In this document: one piece after another, positions 43,289-52,958 of the stretch
Layout: every line of letters starts with the position of its first letter
How positions within the stretch are numbered: the stretch's first letter is position 1
Origin: Sphingobacterium corticibacterium
Lineage (GTDB): Bacteria > Bacteroidota > Bacteroidia > Sphingobacteriales > Sphingobacteriaceae
DNA: 64,000 nucleotides
Reading direction: 5' to 3'
NCBI RefSeq assembly: GCF_004208525.1
Contig: NZ_SGIT01000002.1
Span: 992,001 to 1,056,000, forward strand
Translations under genes and position numbers: made by a program
Notes under the pieces: model-generated
Told to the model about the DNA's origin: nothing
Seen by the model: the letters and a program-made list of their open reading frames with translations, nothing else
Databases searched by the model: none

Positions 43289-45181
43289 ATGTCAGATATT
43301 ATACAGTTACTGCCGGATTCGGTTGCCAATCAGATTGCTGCAGGAGAAGTGGTGCAACGCCCGGCTTCTGCAGTAAAAGAACTTATCGAAAATGCGATCG
43401 ATGCCGGAGCTGATAAAATTAAACTTATCGTTAAAGATGCTGGAAAATCCCTCATACAAGTAATCGACAACGGGTGTGGCATGAGCATCACCGATGCTCG
43501 CCTTTGTTTTGAAAGGCATGCGACTTCTAAAATACGCCAGGCAGAAGATTTATTTGCTATCCGAACAATGGGATTTCGAGGAGAAGCTCTAGCGTCGATT
43601 GCCGCCATTGCACAGGTAGAACTTAAAAGTAAACGCGTGGAAGATGAATTGGGTACGATTATACAAATAGAAGGCTCAAAGGTTATCAGTCAGCAACCTG
43701 AGGCACTCCCTTCAGGCACGAGTATCTTGGTAAAAAATCTTTTTTACAACATCCCTGCCCGCCGTAATTTCCTGAAAAGCAATTCCGTTGAAATGCGGCA
43801 TATCATTGATGAATTTCAACGCATTGCATTAGCCCATCCGAAAATCTTTTTCAGTCTACATAGTGATGGCAATGAACTCTTTCATTTGCCATCGGAGACC
43901 TTGAAACAGCGCATAGTACATCTCTTCGGAAACAATTATAATCAACGTCTTGTGCCAGTAGAGGAAGACACTACCATCATTACGGTTAACGGATTTATTG
44001 GCAAACCGGAATTTGCTAAGAAAACCCGCGGTGAACAATTCTTCTTTGTCAACAAACGCTTTGTCAAGGATCCCTATCTCCATCACGCGGTCATGAATGC
44101 CTACGAGGATATTCTTCCGGCAGATACCTATCCGCTGTATGTTTTGTTTATCGAGATAGATCCTTCCAAAATCGATATTAATGTTCACCCTACGAAAACA
44201 GAAATTAAATATGAGGATGACAAAGCGATGTACGCTATTTTACGGTCCACCGTTAAGCGCTCGTTAGGTCGTTATAATATTGCACCAACCTTAGACTTCA
44301 ACCAAGAAACGAGCTTTAGCAACTTCATTACGAACAAACCGTTAGAAGAAATTCAGGTACCGACAGTCTCTTTTAACCCTGACTTCAATCCTTTCGAAGA
44401 CACAAAAACCTCTTCTTCAGGCAGTTCCCGTGCATCCAGTTATGCAGCCGGTTTTGAGAAAAAAGCAGGGATTCCGCAGAATTGGGATTCCTTATATCAA
44501 ATCACGCAGCGAGACACGGCAGAACAATTATCCTTGCATCAAGATGAAAAAATACATTCGCACATTTCGACCACGGAACGCACTCCATCATCTACAACAT
44601 TCCAAGAAACTGCCAAGCAATTTTTTCAATTACACAACCGTTTTATCGTATCACAGATTCATTCGGGTTTCATGCTGATAGATCAGCAGGCAGCACATGA
44701 ACGCATCTTATTTGAGCACTACATGGAGCAGTTGGAAAATAACCAAGGTAGTAGTCAACAGAGTTTGTTTCCACAAACAGTCGAGCTAAGCCCGGCAGAT
44801 TTTGCACTGATGGAAGATATTTTGCCAGAAATCCAAACCCTGGGTTTTCAGGTCCGGCCTTTTGGGAAGACAACCTTTATTGTCGATGGTATTCCTGCCG
44901 ATTTAGGACAGGGCATCAATGAAACAAAAATTTTAGAACAGCTTTTGGAAGATTTCAAAAACAATAAGGACGAATTACAACTTAATAAAAGAGAAAACTT
45001 AGCACGTAGCCTTGCAAAAAATGCGGCTATCAAACCCGGAACAGGATTGAACAACCAAGAGATGTCTGAGTTGATAGATAAGCTCTTCGCAACCCAATCA
45101 CCGAGTATATCGATACACGGCAAGCCGATTGTCGTGACGATTACATTACAGGAACTCCTGGAACGATTTAATAAAAACTAA
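43289..45181 (+). CDS. mutL: DNA mismatch repair protein MutL
   Basis: This 630-residue protein has the GHKL ATPase motifs VKELIENAIDAGA (Glu31 and Asn35), DNGCGM, HATSKI and FRGEAL. The middle is a variable linker. The C-terminal domain contains DQQAAHERILFEHYME; endonuclease-active MutL proteins have DQHA(X)2E(X)4E, so the first His is Gln here while both Glu are present. The protein may have a weak or altered nicking site, or tolerate the change. MutL links MutS mismatch recognition to strand removal. Confidence 0.97.
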   Translation: MSDIIQLLPDSVANQIAAGEVVQRPASAVKELIENAIDAGADKIKLIVKDAGKSLIQVIDNGCGMSITDARLCFERHATSKIRQAEDLFAIRTMGFRGEALASIAAIAQVELKSKRVEDELGTIIQIEGSKVISQQPEALPSGTSILVKNLFYNIPARRNFLKSNSVEMRHIIDEFQRIALAHPKIFFSLHSDGNELFHLPSETLKQRIVHLFGNNYNQRLVPVEEDTTIITVNGFIGKPEFAKKTRGEQFFFVNKRFVKDPYLHHAVMNAYEDILPADTYPLYVLFIEIDPSKIDINVHPTKTEIKYEDDKAMYAILRSTVKRSLGRYNIAPTLDFNQETSFSNFITNKPLEEIQVPTVSFNPDFNPFEDTKTSSSGSSRASSYAAGFEKKAGIPQNWDSLYQITQRDTAEQLSLHQDEKIHSHISTTERTPSSTTFQETAKQFFQLHNRFIVSQIHSGFMLIDQQAAHERILFEHYMEQLENNQGSSQQSLFPQTVELSPADFALMEDILPEIQTLGFQVRPFGKTTFIVDGIPADLGQGINETKILEQLLEDFKNNKDELQLNKRENLARSLAKNAAIKPGTGLNNQEMSELIDKLFATQSPSISIHGKPIVVTITLQELLERFNKN

Positions 45182-45206
45182 ACATTTACGACCTATAGTA
45201 TAGAAT

Positions 45207-45929
45207 ATGAATAACATTTTATCAAATTTAACACCCGTCGTCAAAAACTTGCTCATCATCAACGTGGTGTGTTTTATTGGCTCCCTCATTTTCGCGCAGG
45301 CACCTCTCTTGTTTGGCGTATATTATCCTGATTCTCCGTTCTTTGAGGTTTGGCAAGTTGTCACGTATATGTTTATGCACGACAACCAAGGGTTTGCGCA
45401 TATTTTTTTTAACATGTTTTCCCTGGTCATGTTCGGACCTATTATCGAACAGGTATTGGGATCTAAACGCTTTCTAAATTTTTATTTGATTTGTGGCTTC
45501 GGAGCCCTCATACTCCAATATGGTGTACAAGCAGCGGAGGTATATAATATAGCCGGAACGATACGCGTGGCTGACCATCTGCGATTTGATATGGTAAGTG
45601 GATATGTGAGTACAAATCTCGACATCACCCAGAGTGAACTCCAGACACTGGCTTCTATTTATAGAACACCATTAGTTGGTGCATCCGGTGCCATATACGG
45701 ATTGCTCCTCGCGTTTGCCTACCTGTTTCCAAACATGTCGTTATACCTGTTTTTTATTCCTGTTCCCATCAAAGCGAAATATTTTATTCCCGTTTTAATT
45801 TTAATTGAGATATATTTAGGTTTTTCAAAATTCGGCGGATCTATCGCCCATTTAGCCCATGTTGGGGGAGCGTTATTTGCGTATCTCCTACTCAAAATAT
45901 GGCGTATTAGAAGAGGAAGTATGTATTAA
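45207..45929 (+). CDS. rhomboid-family intramembrane serine protease
   Basis: This 240-residue protein has seven hydrophobic segments. It has the Ser-His dyad of rhomboids: Ser160 in GASGAIYG and His218 in AHVGGALF. HIFFNMFSLVMFG, the HxxxN element, is also present. Rhomboids cut transmembrane substrates within the membrane. It is 25 bp after mutL, in what looks like an operon with the next two genes. Confidence 0.94.
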   Translation: MNNILSNLTPVVKNLLIINVVCFIGSLIFAQAPLLFGVYYPDSPFFEVWQVVTYMFMHDNQGFAHIFFNMFSLVMFGPIIEQVLGSKRFLNFYLICGFGALILQYGVQAAEVYNIAGTIRVADHLRFDMVSGYVSTNLDITQSELQTLASIYRTPLVGASGAIYGLLLAFAYLFPNMSLYLFFIPVPIKAKYFIPVLILIEIYLGFSKFGGSIAHLAHVGGALFAYLLLKIWRIRRGSMY

Positions 45930-45944
45930 AGAATAGTATGACTG

Positions 45945-46829
45945 ATGAAAGAGAGTGTGTTAAAAACTTTTTGGCGTGATACTTACCAAAGTAAGTCTCC
46001 TATCCCTTTTATCATATCGGTACAAGTTATCATCTTCGTACTTATCCATCTTTTTGATCTATTAAAAGAGGTTAACGTTCTTGAAGTATCCTTATATGAC
46101 TATGCCGCTGATTATTTAAGCTTACCCTTATCGTTTAGTCAGTTTTTGACACAACCGTGGTCTATCATAACCTATCCTTTCTTATATACGGGATTATTTC
46201 AGCTGCTGTTCGATTGTTTGTGGTTGTATTGGATGGGTAATATTTTCTTAAATTTTCTAAATAGAAGGCAGTTCTTATTTCTCTATTTCAGTGCAATTTT
46301 TTTGGGAGCATGCCTATATCTGAGTCTTGGGTTTATACCGATATTGCAAAACAGCGTACAGCTATCATTCCACACCTCCACATTTGCTTTAGGAGCTGTA
46401 GTAGCCTCCGTAGCAACGTTAGCACCACGGTACGAAGTACGCTTGCTTCTCTTAGGAACAGTTTCCTTAAAAACCATCGCACTTATTTATATCTGTATAG
46501 AGTTGATTTTTACAGGTCTTATGAATAAAGCAGGAGGGATCAGCTTTCTAGCGACCGCATGCTGGGGTATCCTATTTATCCGGTCACTGCATCGAGGAAA
46601 AGACCTTAGCTTGTTAAAATGGAAAAAAACCATAAAAAAGTCGAAGATGAAAGTTGTGCACCAAAGCAAAACAGCTTCAACCAATTATAGCAGTTACCGG
46701 CACGCATCTGATCTTCCCAATCAGGCAGAAATTGATGAAATTTTGGATAAAATTTCCGTAGGCGGTTATGAAAGCTTAACTTCACGGGAGAAAGAAGTGC
46801 TATTCAAAGCAAGTAAGGATGATAAGTAG
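45945..46829 (+). CDS. rhomboid-like membrane protein, probably inactive
   Basis: This 294-residue protein has rhomboid-like membrane segments (PFLYTGLFQLLFDCLWLYWMG resembles the HxxxN region) but the Ser motif is replaced by SFHTSTFALGAVVAS and no catalytic AHxxG is found. It ends in a soluble segment NQAEIDEILDKISVGGYESLTSREKEVLFKASK, a short C-terminal module common next to rhomboid proteins in this phylum. It starts 15 bp after the active rhomboid gene. An inactive rhomboid homologue may act as an adaptor or regulator of its neighbour; this is inference. Confidence 0.82.
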   Translation: MKESVLKTFWRDTYQSKSPIPFIISVQVIIFVLIHLFDLLKEVNVLEVSLYDYAADYLSLPLSFSQFLTQPWSIITYPFLYTGLFQLLFDCLWLYWMGNIFLNFLNRRQFLFLYFSAIFLGACLYLSLGFIPILQNSVQLSFHTSTFALGAVVASVATLAPRYEVRLLLLGTVSLKTIALIYICIELIFTGLMNKAGGISFLATACWGILFIRSLHRGKDLSLLKWKKTIKKSKMKVVHQSKTASTNYSSYRHASDLPNQAEIDEILDKISVGGYESLTSREKEVLFKASKDDK

Positions 46830-46831
46830 TC

Positions 46832-47941
46832 ATGGCAAGGAAGAGTCTCTTCAAAAAGAATCTAGGTTATTTCAGTAAAACCATATTTCTATGTAATATG
46901 GTTGCTGTATTCTTCTTGCTTTTGAGTTATGCAGCATCTTTCATTAACCCTAAAACAGTGTGGATTCTGCCTTTCTTCGGTCTCGGTTACCTGCCCATTT
47001 TAATCGTAAATATCGGCTTTGCATTATACTGGCTACTGCGGCGTCCGGTGTATACACTCTATACATTGATTCCGATTCTTCTCGGATGGAACCTGCTTAC
47101 GCAGCATATGGGCTTTCGTTCGAAACCTATAATTGCAAATAAAAACGAACAAGCTATACGCGTCATGAGTTTCAACGCGCATCTTTTCAACGAAATAAAT
47201 AAGACCCCCTCCGCGACTATTCGGGATGAAGTGGTATCGCTCATCAAAGACACCGATCCGGATATCCTCTGTATACAGGAATTCTTTACCAAGATCAAAG
47301 GCTCCAAACAAATGAGCGAGCGAATCCTAACAGAGAGCGGCCTGCAAGATTATTTTTTTGAACCGGCAACCAAAAGTGAGCATGAGGGCTATGGCCAAAT
47401 TATTTTTTCCAAGTACCCCATTATCCATTCCGGTACCATTACCAAAAATGAGTATGGCATCAACCGCATCACCTTTGCCGATATCGTCAAGGCTCCAGAT
47501 ACTATCCGCGTATATAATGTACATTTACGTTCTTTTGGGTTACAAACCGAAGACAAAGAATTTATCCAGAATCCTTCCAATACCGCCAACGAAGAACATG
47601 CCACTACCCGGGTCGGCCGGAAATTAAAGTACGCTTTTGAACGTCGGAGCCAACAAGCGGAGGCACTTCGTGATCATATCGTTACGACAGATTACCCCAT
47701 TATTATCATGGGCGATTTCAATGACACACCCATGTCGTATAGTGTCAATCTTATCGGGAAGGGAATGAAAAACACCTTTCAAGAAAAAGGCCAAGGATGG
47801 GGCGTGACACATTACGAGATGCTCCCGCTCTTTCAAATCGATTATATATTCTGTAGCCCACAGTTTCAAATCGACAATTATCGGATCATAAAGCGAGAGC
47901 TTTCCGACCACTATCCCATTTTTGCGGATATCAGATTGTAG
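46832..47941 (+). CDS. membrane-anchored endonuclease/exonuclease/phosphatase-family protein
   Basis: This 369-residue protein has two or three N-terminal membrane helices (residues ~15-90) and then an EEP domain. EEP motifs are MSFNAHLFN, DILCIQEF (metal Glu), YNVHLRSF, IIMGDFNDTP and LSDHYPIFAD (final His). Family members include nucleases, sphingomyelinases and phosphoinositide phosphatases. Its start is 2 bp after the rhomboid-like gene, so translation is likely coupled. The 3' end overlaps the convergent CtpA gene by 11 bp. Substrate unknown. Confidence 0.9.
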   Translation: MARKSLFKKNLGYFSKTIFLCNMVAVFFLLLSYAASFINPKTVWILPFFGLGYLPILIVNIGFALYWLLRRPVYTLYTLIPILLGWNLLTQHMGFRSKPIIANKNEQAIRVMSFNAHLFNEINKTPSATIRDEVVSLIKDTDPDILCIQEFFTKIKGSKQMSERILTESGLQDYFFEPATKSEHEGYGQIIFSKYPIIHSGTITKNEYGINRITFADIVKAPDTIRVYNVHLRSFGLQTEDKEFIQNPSNTANEEHATTRVGRKLKYAFERRSQQAEALRDHIVTTDYPIIIMGDFNDTPMSYSVNLIGKGMKNTFQEKGQGWGVTHYEMLPLFQIDYIFCSPQFQIDNYRIIKRELSDHYPIFADIRL

Positions 47942-49538
47942 TTCGTAAAAATTCCAAGGCCTTTTGCACGAAACTATCATTTCTATTTTTAACTTTAAAA
48001 TAGGCCTCGCGCCCGAAATAAAATCGACCTACCAGTGCCTCTATATCCGTTTCAATAAGATCTCTTAGTTCGTCTTTTTTCCTGTCGGAAATAACAAATC
48101 CCTCGTTGCGCACAAAGTCGATAAACGCGTGGTATTCATTATCAGGCAAGTGATAGCCCTGTAAAAAATTCTCAATAGAATAAGCAGGCGCTTGCTTCGT
48201 AAACCGTGTATACACAAATTGTTCAATAAAGCTATATTGTATCAAATCCTGATAAAAAAGACTCAAGGCATTTGAATCCTGTGCCACATGAATATCAGGC
48301 AGTATACCCCCGCCACTATAGACCTGTTTACCCGCCTTTGTTTCAAAAACTTTCCCATGTGCATATAAAGTATCCAACGCCCATAACCCTTTATACATCG
48401 AGTTAAAATCATCCATTATGGACCAATTTGCCATATATTTCTTTTGTATACTTCGTCCAAGCGGCGTGAAATAACGTGCGATGCTCAAGTTTACCGTTGA
48501 ACCATCCGAAAAATCGAATTGTTCCTGTACGATGCCTTTCCCATACGAACGCCTTCCGATGATCGTCCCGCGATCCCAATCTTGTACAGCACCCGCCACA
48601 ATCTCACTCGCTGACGCGGTATTTTCATTAATCAGTATAACCAGTTCCTCCGTGGCAAAATGGCCGCCTTGAATACTATCGGAATAATATTCATGTCGCT
48701 CCTCGTGCGCACCTTGCGTATACACGATAAGCCGCCTATCCGCAAAAAACTCGCTGGCTAACTTGATCGCCATGTGGAAATATCCTCCTCCATTGTCGCG
48801 CAGGTCAAGAATTAATTTTTGCGCGCCCTGCTTTTTCAGCTCCACAATCGCTTGTCGAAACTCATCGGCTGTATTAATTCCAAATCGTCTTACCTTAACG
48901 TATCCCACACCAGGTTCAATCATATAAACGACGTCCAAAGAGCTTACCGTTACCTGATCGCGCACCACTTTGATAGGCGTGCTCATTACCTCTCCATCTC
49001 GCTTTACATGAATACTAACATCCGTTCCCCGACGGCCACGGATCAACTTCTCTACCCTCTCCCGGGAAATATGTATACCCGCTACCAGCTCGTTTCCAAT
49101 TTTCAGTAGTTTATCCCCTACCCGAAACCCTGCCTTATCAGCAGGCCCACCGTTAATTAACGAAACAATCATCAACGTATCGTTCAAGTTAAAATACTCC
49201 ATACCGATACCTTCAAATGTTCCTTCTAGAATTTCTGTCTGTCGCTGTGATTCGTTCGGAACCAAATAATTAGAATAGGGATCTAAATGTGATATAATAT
49301 GATTGATCGCCCCATTTTGCACCGAGTCGACGTCAACACTATCCACATATGCTTCCGAAATTAGATTTAACAGTTGCTGCACTTTCCACGCATTGCTTGA
49401 TAGTCCGATAGGTACCAAGGTATTACCCGGCTTACTTCCCTGCTCATCCGCATAGTTCTGCCCGAGCAGGATACCCAAGAACAATACTGCAGCATAAGTT
49501 GCTGCGACAAAAATATTCCGTTTAGTGCCTTTTTGCAT
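47931..49538 (-). CDS. C-terminal processing protease (CtpA/Prc-like, family S41)
   Basis: This 535-residue periplasmic protease has an N-terminal signal anchor (VAATYAAVLFLGILLG), a PDZ domain at ~100-180 (GGPADKAGFRVGDKLLKI), and the S41 core. Ser309 in NENTASASE and Lys334 in SYGKG form the Ser/Lys dyad with 25-residue spacing, as in other CtpB-type enzymes. It cleaves C-terminal ends of exported proteins. It is convergent with the EEP-family gene, overlapping it by 11 bp. Confidence 0.95.
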   Translation of the reverse strand: MQKGTKRNIFVAATYAAVLFLGILLGQNYADEQGSKPGNTLVPIGLSSNAWKVQQLLNLISEAYVDSVDVDSVQNGAINHIISHLDPYSNYLVPNESQRQTEILEGTFEGIGMEYFNLNDTLMIVSLINGGPADKAGFRVGDKLLKIGNELVAGIHISRERVEKLIRGRRGTDVSIHVKRDGEVMSTPIKVVRDQVTVSSLDVVYMIEPGVGYVKVRRFGINTADEFRQAIVELKKQGAQKLILDLRDNGGGYFHMAIKLASEFFADRRLIVYTQGAHEERHEYYSDSIQGGHFATEELVILINENTASASEIVAGAVQDWDRGTIIGRRSYGKGIVQEQFDFSDGSTVNLSIARYFTPLGRSIQKKYMANWSIMDDFNSMYKGLWALDTLYAHGKVFETKAGKQVYSGGGILPDIHVAQDSNALSLFYQDLIQYSFIEQFVYTRFTKQAPAYSIENFLQGYHLPDNEYHAFIDFVRNEGFVISDRKKDELRDLIETDIEALVGRFYFGREAYFKVKNRNDSFVQKALEFLRTTI

Positions 49539-49674
49539 GGATAAAATTCGGTTGCAAAATTAAAATAGTTTTCTCAATATTTGTATGATAAGTTAACAAG
49601 TATTCAAATAATATACGCATAAATTGCATTATTGTTCATAATATTCTCGTAAAATCTACGTGATAATTTATTTC

Positions 49675-49682
49675 TATCTTTG
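49675..49682 (+). promoter_or_regulatory. putative -7 element (TATCTTTG)
   Basis: TATCTTTG matches TAnnTTTG and lies 16 bp before the TTG start of the next gene. Confidence 0.45.
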
Positions 49683-49698
49683 TTAAAACGCATTTGCC

Positions 49699-50268
49699 TT
49701 GCACGAAATAGAACCTTATTACAATTGGCGCGATGATTATATCGCTTCGGAAGACGAAAGATCGCCTTTCTATGGCGTAATATACAGTGAATTTGAGTAC
49801 GATAAGCAGATTTATAATTTTCTTCTCCATCCTCAGTGGGATGAATTCGGCTCACAAACCCTTTATATGAAAACCCTTTACGCCGACTACGATACCGGAT
49901 ATGCGGTCATCGAGCTCATCGGCGAATGGAACGATGCAATTTACAACGATATTATGCTATTAAAGCGAGAAATAATCGACATGATGATTACGGAAGGGAT
50001 CACCAAGTTCTTGCTTATTGGCGAAAACGTACTCAACTTCCATAGCTCCGATGATTCGTATTACGAAGAATGGTTCCAAGATATCGATGACGGCTGGATC
50101 GTAGCCATGAATTTTCGTGATCATGTGATTCAGGAATTTCAAGCGCAGGGGATTGATTATTACATCCATTTTGGTGGTGATTTTAATACATTTCCTTGGC
50201 GTACATTGAAACCCAAACAGCTGTACTATCATATACAGCAACGTATCAATAATCGGTTGGGAATGTAA
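49699..50268 (+). CDS. conserved hypothetical protein, acidic and Tyr/Asp-rich (TTG start)
   Basis: This 189-residue soluble protein starts at a TTG; the segment HEIEPYYNWRDDYIASEDERSPFYG seems part of the conserved protein, and the first internal ATG would remove about 55 residues. The middle YAVIELIGEWNDAIYNDI and the end IQQRINNRLGM are typical of a Bacteroidota-specific family. No catalytic motif, signal or membrane segment was seen. A -7 box precedes the start. Function unknown. Confidence 0.8.
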   Translation: MHEIEPYYNWRDDYIASEDERSPFYGVIYSEFEYDKQIYNFLLHPQWDEFGSQTLYMKTLYADYDTGYAVIELIGEWNDAIYNDIMLLKREIIDMMITEGITKFLLIGENVLNFHSSDDSYYEEWFQDIDDGWIVAMNFRDHVIQEFQAQGIDYYIHFGGDFNTFPWRTLKPKQLYYHIQQRINNRLGM

Positions 50269-50297
50269 ATCTCCAACCAATTACCCGAGGCATACCT

Positions 50298-50662
50298 TTA
50301 TCGTCTAAATTTATACCGCACCGTTCCACCAACTTTCATCGAGTTTGACGTCCCGAACGTTCCTGCTTCTATCTCGATAGCATCTCGGTTCTGTAGCGAT
50401 AGTTGATATCCGGCACCAATGCTTTTGTACAAACTATTTGTAATCCCGCCATTACGGGTTATCCCATTGGTCTGTTTGAACGTACCACGTTCATGCCCTA
50501 ATCCCAATGCCGCACCAATATAGAAATTACCCATATAATATCTTGCCCCAACAATTAAAGCGGTCCAGCAACCTCATCTCTCGCGGCGATTAATTGATGT
50601 TGACTTTCAACGACACAGAAGGCATTGCCGGAAAGACCGAAAGGCTTCTTATTTGAGGGATA
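50298..50662 (-). pseudogene. remnant of an outer-membrane beta-barrel protein
   Basis: The minus-strand frame 50534-50298 encodes MGNFYIGAALGLGHERGTFK and ends in the aromatic-containing VGGTVRYKFRR, as C-terminal strands of outer-membrane barrels do. Upstream codons continue in frame (IVGARYY) until a stop, and another frame continues with LIAARDEVAGPL, so a frameshift near 50555 is likely. The N-terminal half and signal peptide are missing. An unrelated short frame (50590-50730, 46 codons) overlaps. It looks like a decaying porin-like gene. Confidence 0.55.
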
Positions 50663-50881
50663 TTATTGTCGCAGTCTTTCATGAATTTTATAAAAAGTAT
50701 TATTCCAATGAAATAAATAGGTATGCGCATGGCTTTGTAGTACTCGATTTATACAAATAATATAAATTTTGCACTGCCTACTATTTGGGGATTTGCTTAC
50801 AGTCTATTATCTTTACGATACCAATGGAGAACTATCTCCATGAATACTAACGAATAACGAATACAATCCTATTTCAAGATA

Positions 50882-51286
50882 ATGGCAATTAAATATAATA
50901 TTCACGAAATTGGAAGTAATATAGATCCAACTGCACCTAAGAAATTTTATCTTCGGCCGGTTAGCTCAGGCGAGAAAACATTGGATGATTTGGCGGCCGA
51001 CATATCTCATTCCTGCTCGCTAACCGAATCTGATGTATACGCCGTGCTTCAAAGTTTAGTAAGAGAGATTCCTCGTGCTATTTCAGACGGATATATCGTC
51101 CGTTTGGGTAATCTGGGCTCTTTCCGTATCAGTATCAACAGTACCGGCAGCACAAGAAAAGCCGACGTTTCCGAGGCAAACGTTCTCAAGCGGCGGTTGA
51201 TTTTCCATCCTAGTAAACAGATAAAAAAGGAATTAGACAAAGTCACTTTCGACAAGAAGACAAGCTCTTACAAACAAGACACTTAG
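50882..51286 (+). CDS. HU-family DNA-binding protein (HU-HIG-like)
   Basis: This 134-residue protein belongs to the longer HU-like family of Bacteroidota. It opens with IKYNIHEIGSNIDPTAPKKFYLRPV and contains the HU core (SLTESDVYAVLQSLVREIP, DGYIVRLGNLGSFRISINSTGS), which binds and bends DNA. The end (FHPSKQIKKELDKVTF) is basic. It is longer than classical HU (~90). Upstream lies an AT-rich gap with a small hairpin GGAGA/TCTCC near 50830, and downstream is the array of GCATATGC palindromes. Confidence 0.9.
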   Translation: MAIKYNIHEIGSNIDPTAPKKFYLRPVSSGEKTLDDLAADISHSCSLTESDVYAVLQSLVREIPRAISDGYIVRLGNLGSFRISINSTGSTRKADVSEANVLKRRLIFHPSKQIKKELDKVTFDKKTSSYKQDT

Positions 51287-51297
51287 ATAAATTTTGA

Positions 51298-51383
51298 AAA
51301 TTGCATATGCATTTTCATAAAAACGCATATGCAATTTATACGAAATGCATATGCAAAATACCCAAAAGGCATATGCGTTTTTT
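51298..51383 (+). repeat. four GCATATGC palindromes at 22-bp spacing, forming two hairpins
   Basis: GCATATGC occurs at 51303, 51325, 51347 and 51369, an exact 22-bp period. AAATTGCATATGC (51298-51310) pairs with GCATATGCAATTT (51325-51337), and AAATGCATATGC (51343-51354) with GCATATGCGTTT (51369-51380), one G-T pair, then six T. It could be a tandem terminator after the HU gene or a protein-binding array with sites on one face of the helix. Confidence 0.85.
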
Positions 51384-51495
51384 CTATAACAGACTTCGTC
51401 TTGTTAAAACAAGACCATATTCTTTCTAAACGACTAATCTTTTTGTCCCATGTTTGCATGTGTAAACAAAAATTCCTTTTTCCTGTAAGTTTCCT

Positions 51496-51503
51496 TAACT
51501 TTG
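51496..51503 (+). promoter_or_regulatory. putative -7 element (TAACTTTG) for fumC
   Basis: TAACTTTG matches TAnnTTTG 53 bp before the fumC ATG, so the leader would be about 50 bases. Confidence 0.4.
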
Positions 51504-51556
51504 TCGTACAACCATTTACAGGTTGTTTTTTTAACTTTTAACTTTCACATTATACT

Positions 51557-52954
51557 ATGTCATTTAGGATAGAAAAAGATACCATGGGGGAAGTTCAGGT
51601 TCCTGCGGATAAATACTGGGGAGCACAAACCGAACGCTCACGCAACAATTTTAAAATTGGCCCGGCAGCGTCTATGCCAAAAGAGATTATTGAAGGTTTC
51701 GCATATTTGAAAAAAGCGGCAGCATTTGCTAATCACGAATTAGGTGTTTTATCCGTAGAAAAACGCGATGCTATTGGGGCCGTCTGTGAGGAGATCTTAG
51801 CCGGTAAGCTTGACGACCAATTTCCATTGGTGATTTGGCAAACGGGTTCCGGCACGCAATCCAATATGAATGTCAACGAAGTAGTAGCTAATCGAGCACA
51901 GGTACTAGCTGGCGGCAAAATTGGTGAAGGCGAACCAGTGTTAAAGGCAAACGATGACGTTAATAAATCACAGTCATCCAACGATACTTACCCTACGGGC
52001 ATGCATATCGCTGCCTACAAAGCTGTAGTAGAGGTGACTATCCCTGGGGTTGAAAAACTACGGGATACGCTGCAGCGTAAATCAGAAGAATTCATGAACG
52101 TAGTCAAGATAGGCCGTACGCACTTAATGGATGCTACGCCGTTGACACTTGGCCAGGAGCTTTCGGGGTATGTTGCACAGCTTAATCATGGATTAAAGGC
52201 GGTAAAGAATACATTAGCCCACCTATCCGAATTGGCTTTGGGCGGTACAGCAGTAGGGACCGGGTTGAATACGCCAGAAGGCTATGATGTTGTCGTTGCA
52301 AAATACATTGCTGAGTTTACCGGATTACCTTTCGTTACGGCTCCAAACAAATTCGAGGCGTTAGCTGCACACGATGCTATCGTGGAAACGCACGGTGCAC
52401 TTAAACAGCTTGCTGTTTCGTTGAATAAAATTGCAAATGACATCCGCATGTTAGCATCTGGTCCGCGTTCGGGTATTGGCGAGATCCTGATTCCAGAAAA
52501 CGAACCGGGTTCCTCGATCATGCCAGGAAAAGTGAATCCAACACAATGTGAAGCGCTCACCATGGTCGCCGCACAAGTGATGGGAAATGATGTTGCCATT
52601 ACCATTGGAGGTACACAGGGCCATTACGAGCTGAATGTATTCAAACCACTTATGGCAGCTAATTTCTTACAATCTGCACGTCTTATTGGTGATGCCTGTA
52701 TATCTTTTGAGGAACACTGTGCAGTAGGTATTGAGCCTAATTTTGCACGTATTAAAGAACTTGTAGACAATTCCTTGATGCTTGTAACGGCTCTTAATAC
52801 CAAAATTGGCTATTACAAAGCGGCAGAAATTGCGCAAACCGCTCATAAAAATAATTCTACTCTCAAAGAAACAGCCATCGCCTTAGGCTACGTAACTGCC
52901 GAACAGTTTGACGAGTGGGTGAAACCAGAAGATATGGTGGGAAGCCTAAAATAA
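51557..52954 (+). CDS. fumC: class II fumarate hydratase
   Basis: This 465-residue enzyme has the fumarase/aspartase signature [15 protein letters not shown] near residue 318, with active-site Ser in the SS loop, and [16 protein letters not shown] with the catalytic His region. [16 protein letters not shown] is the substrate-binding segment. It hydrates fumarate to malate in the TCA cycle and needs no iron-sulfur cluster. It is followed 4 bp later by a small lipoprotein gene. Confidence 0.97.
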   Translation: MSFRIEKDTMGEVQVPADKYWGAQTERSRNNFKIGPAASMPKEIIEGFAYLKKAAAFANHELGVLSVEKRDAIGAVCEEILAGKLDDQFPLVIWQTGSGTQSNMNVNEVVANRAQVLAGGKIGEGEPVLKANDDVNKSQSSNDTYPTGMHIAAYKAVVEVTIPGVEKLRDTLQRKSEEFMNVVKIGRTHLMDATPLTLGQELSGYVAQLNHGLKAVKNTLAHLSELALGGTAVGTGLNTPEGYDVVVAKYIAEFTGLPFVTAPNKFEALAAHDAIVETHGALKQLAVSLNKIANDIRMLASGPRSGIGEILIPENEPGSSIMPGKVNPTQCEALTMVAAQVMGNDVAITIGGTQGHYELNVFKPLMAANFLQSARLIGDACISFEEHCAVGIEPNFARIKELVDNSLMLVTALNTKIGYYKAAEIAQTAHKNNSTLKETAIALGYVTAEQFDEWVKPEDMVGSLK

Positions 52955-52958
52955 GGAA

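Noticed and set aside
51298..51383. CRISPR array
   Set aside because: Repeat units of 8 bp with 14-bp linkers and no cas genes are too short and wrong in spacing for CRISPR.
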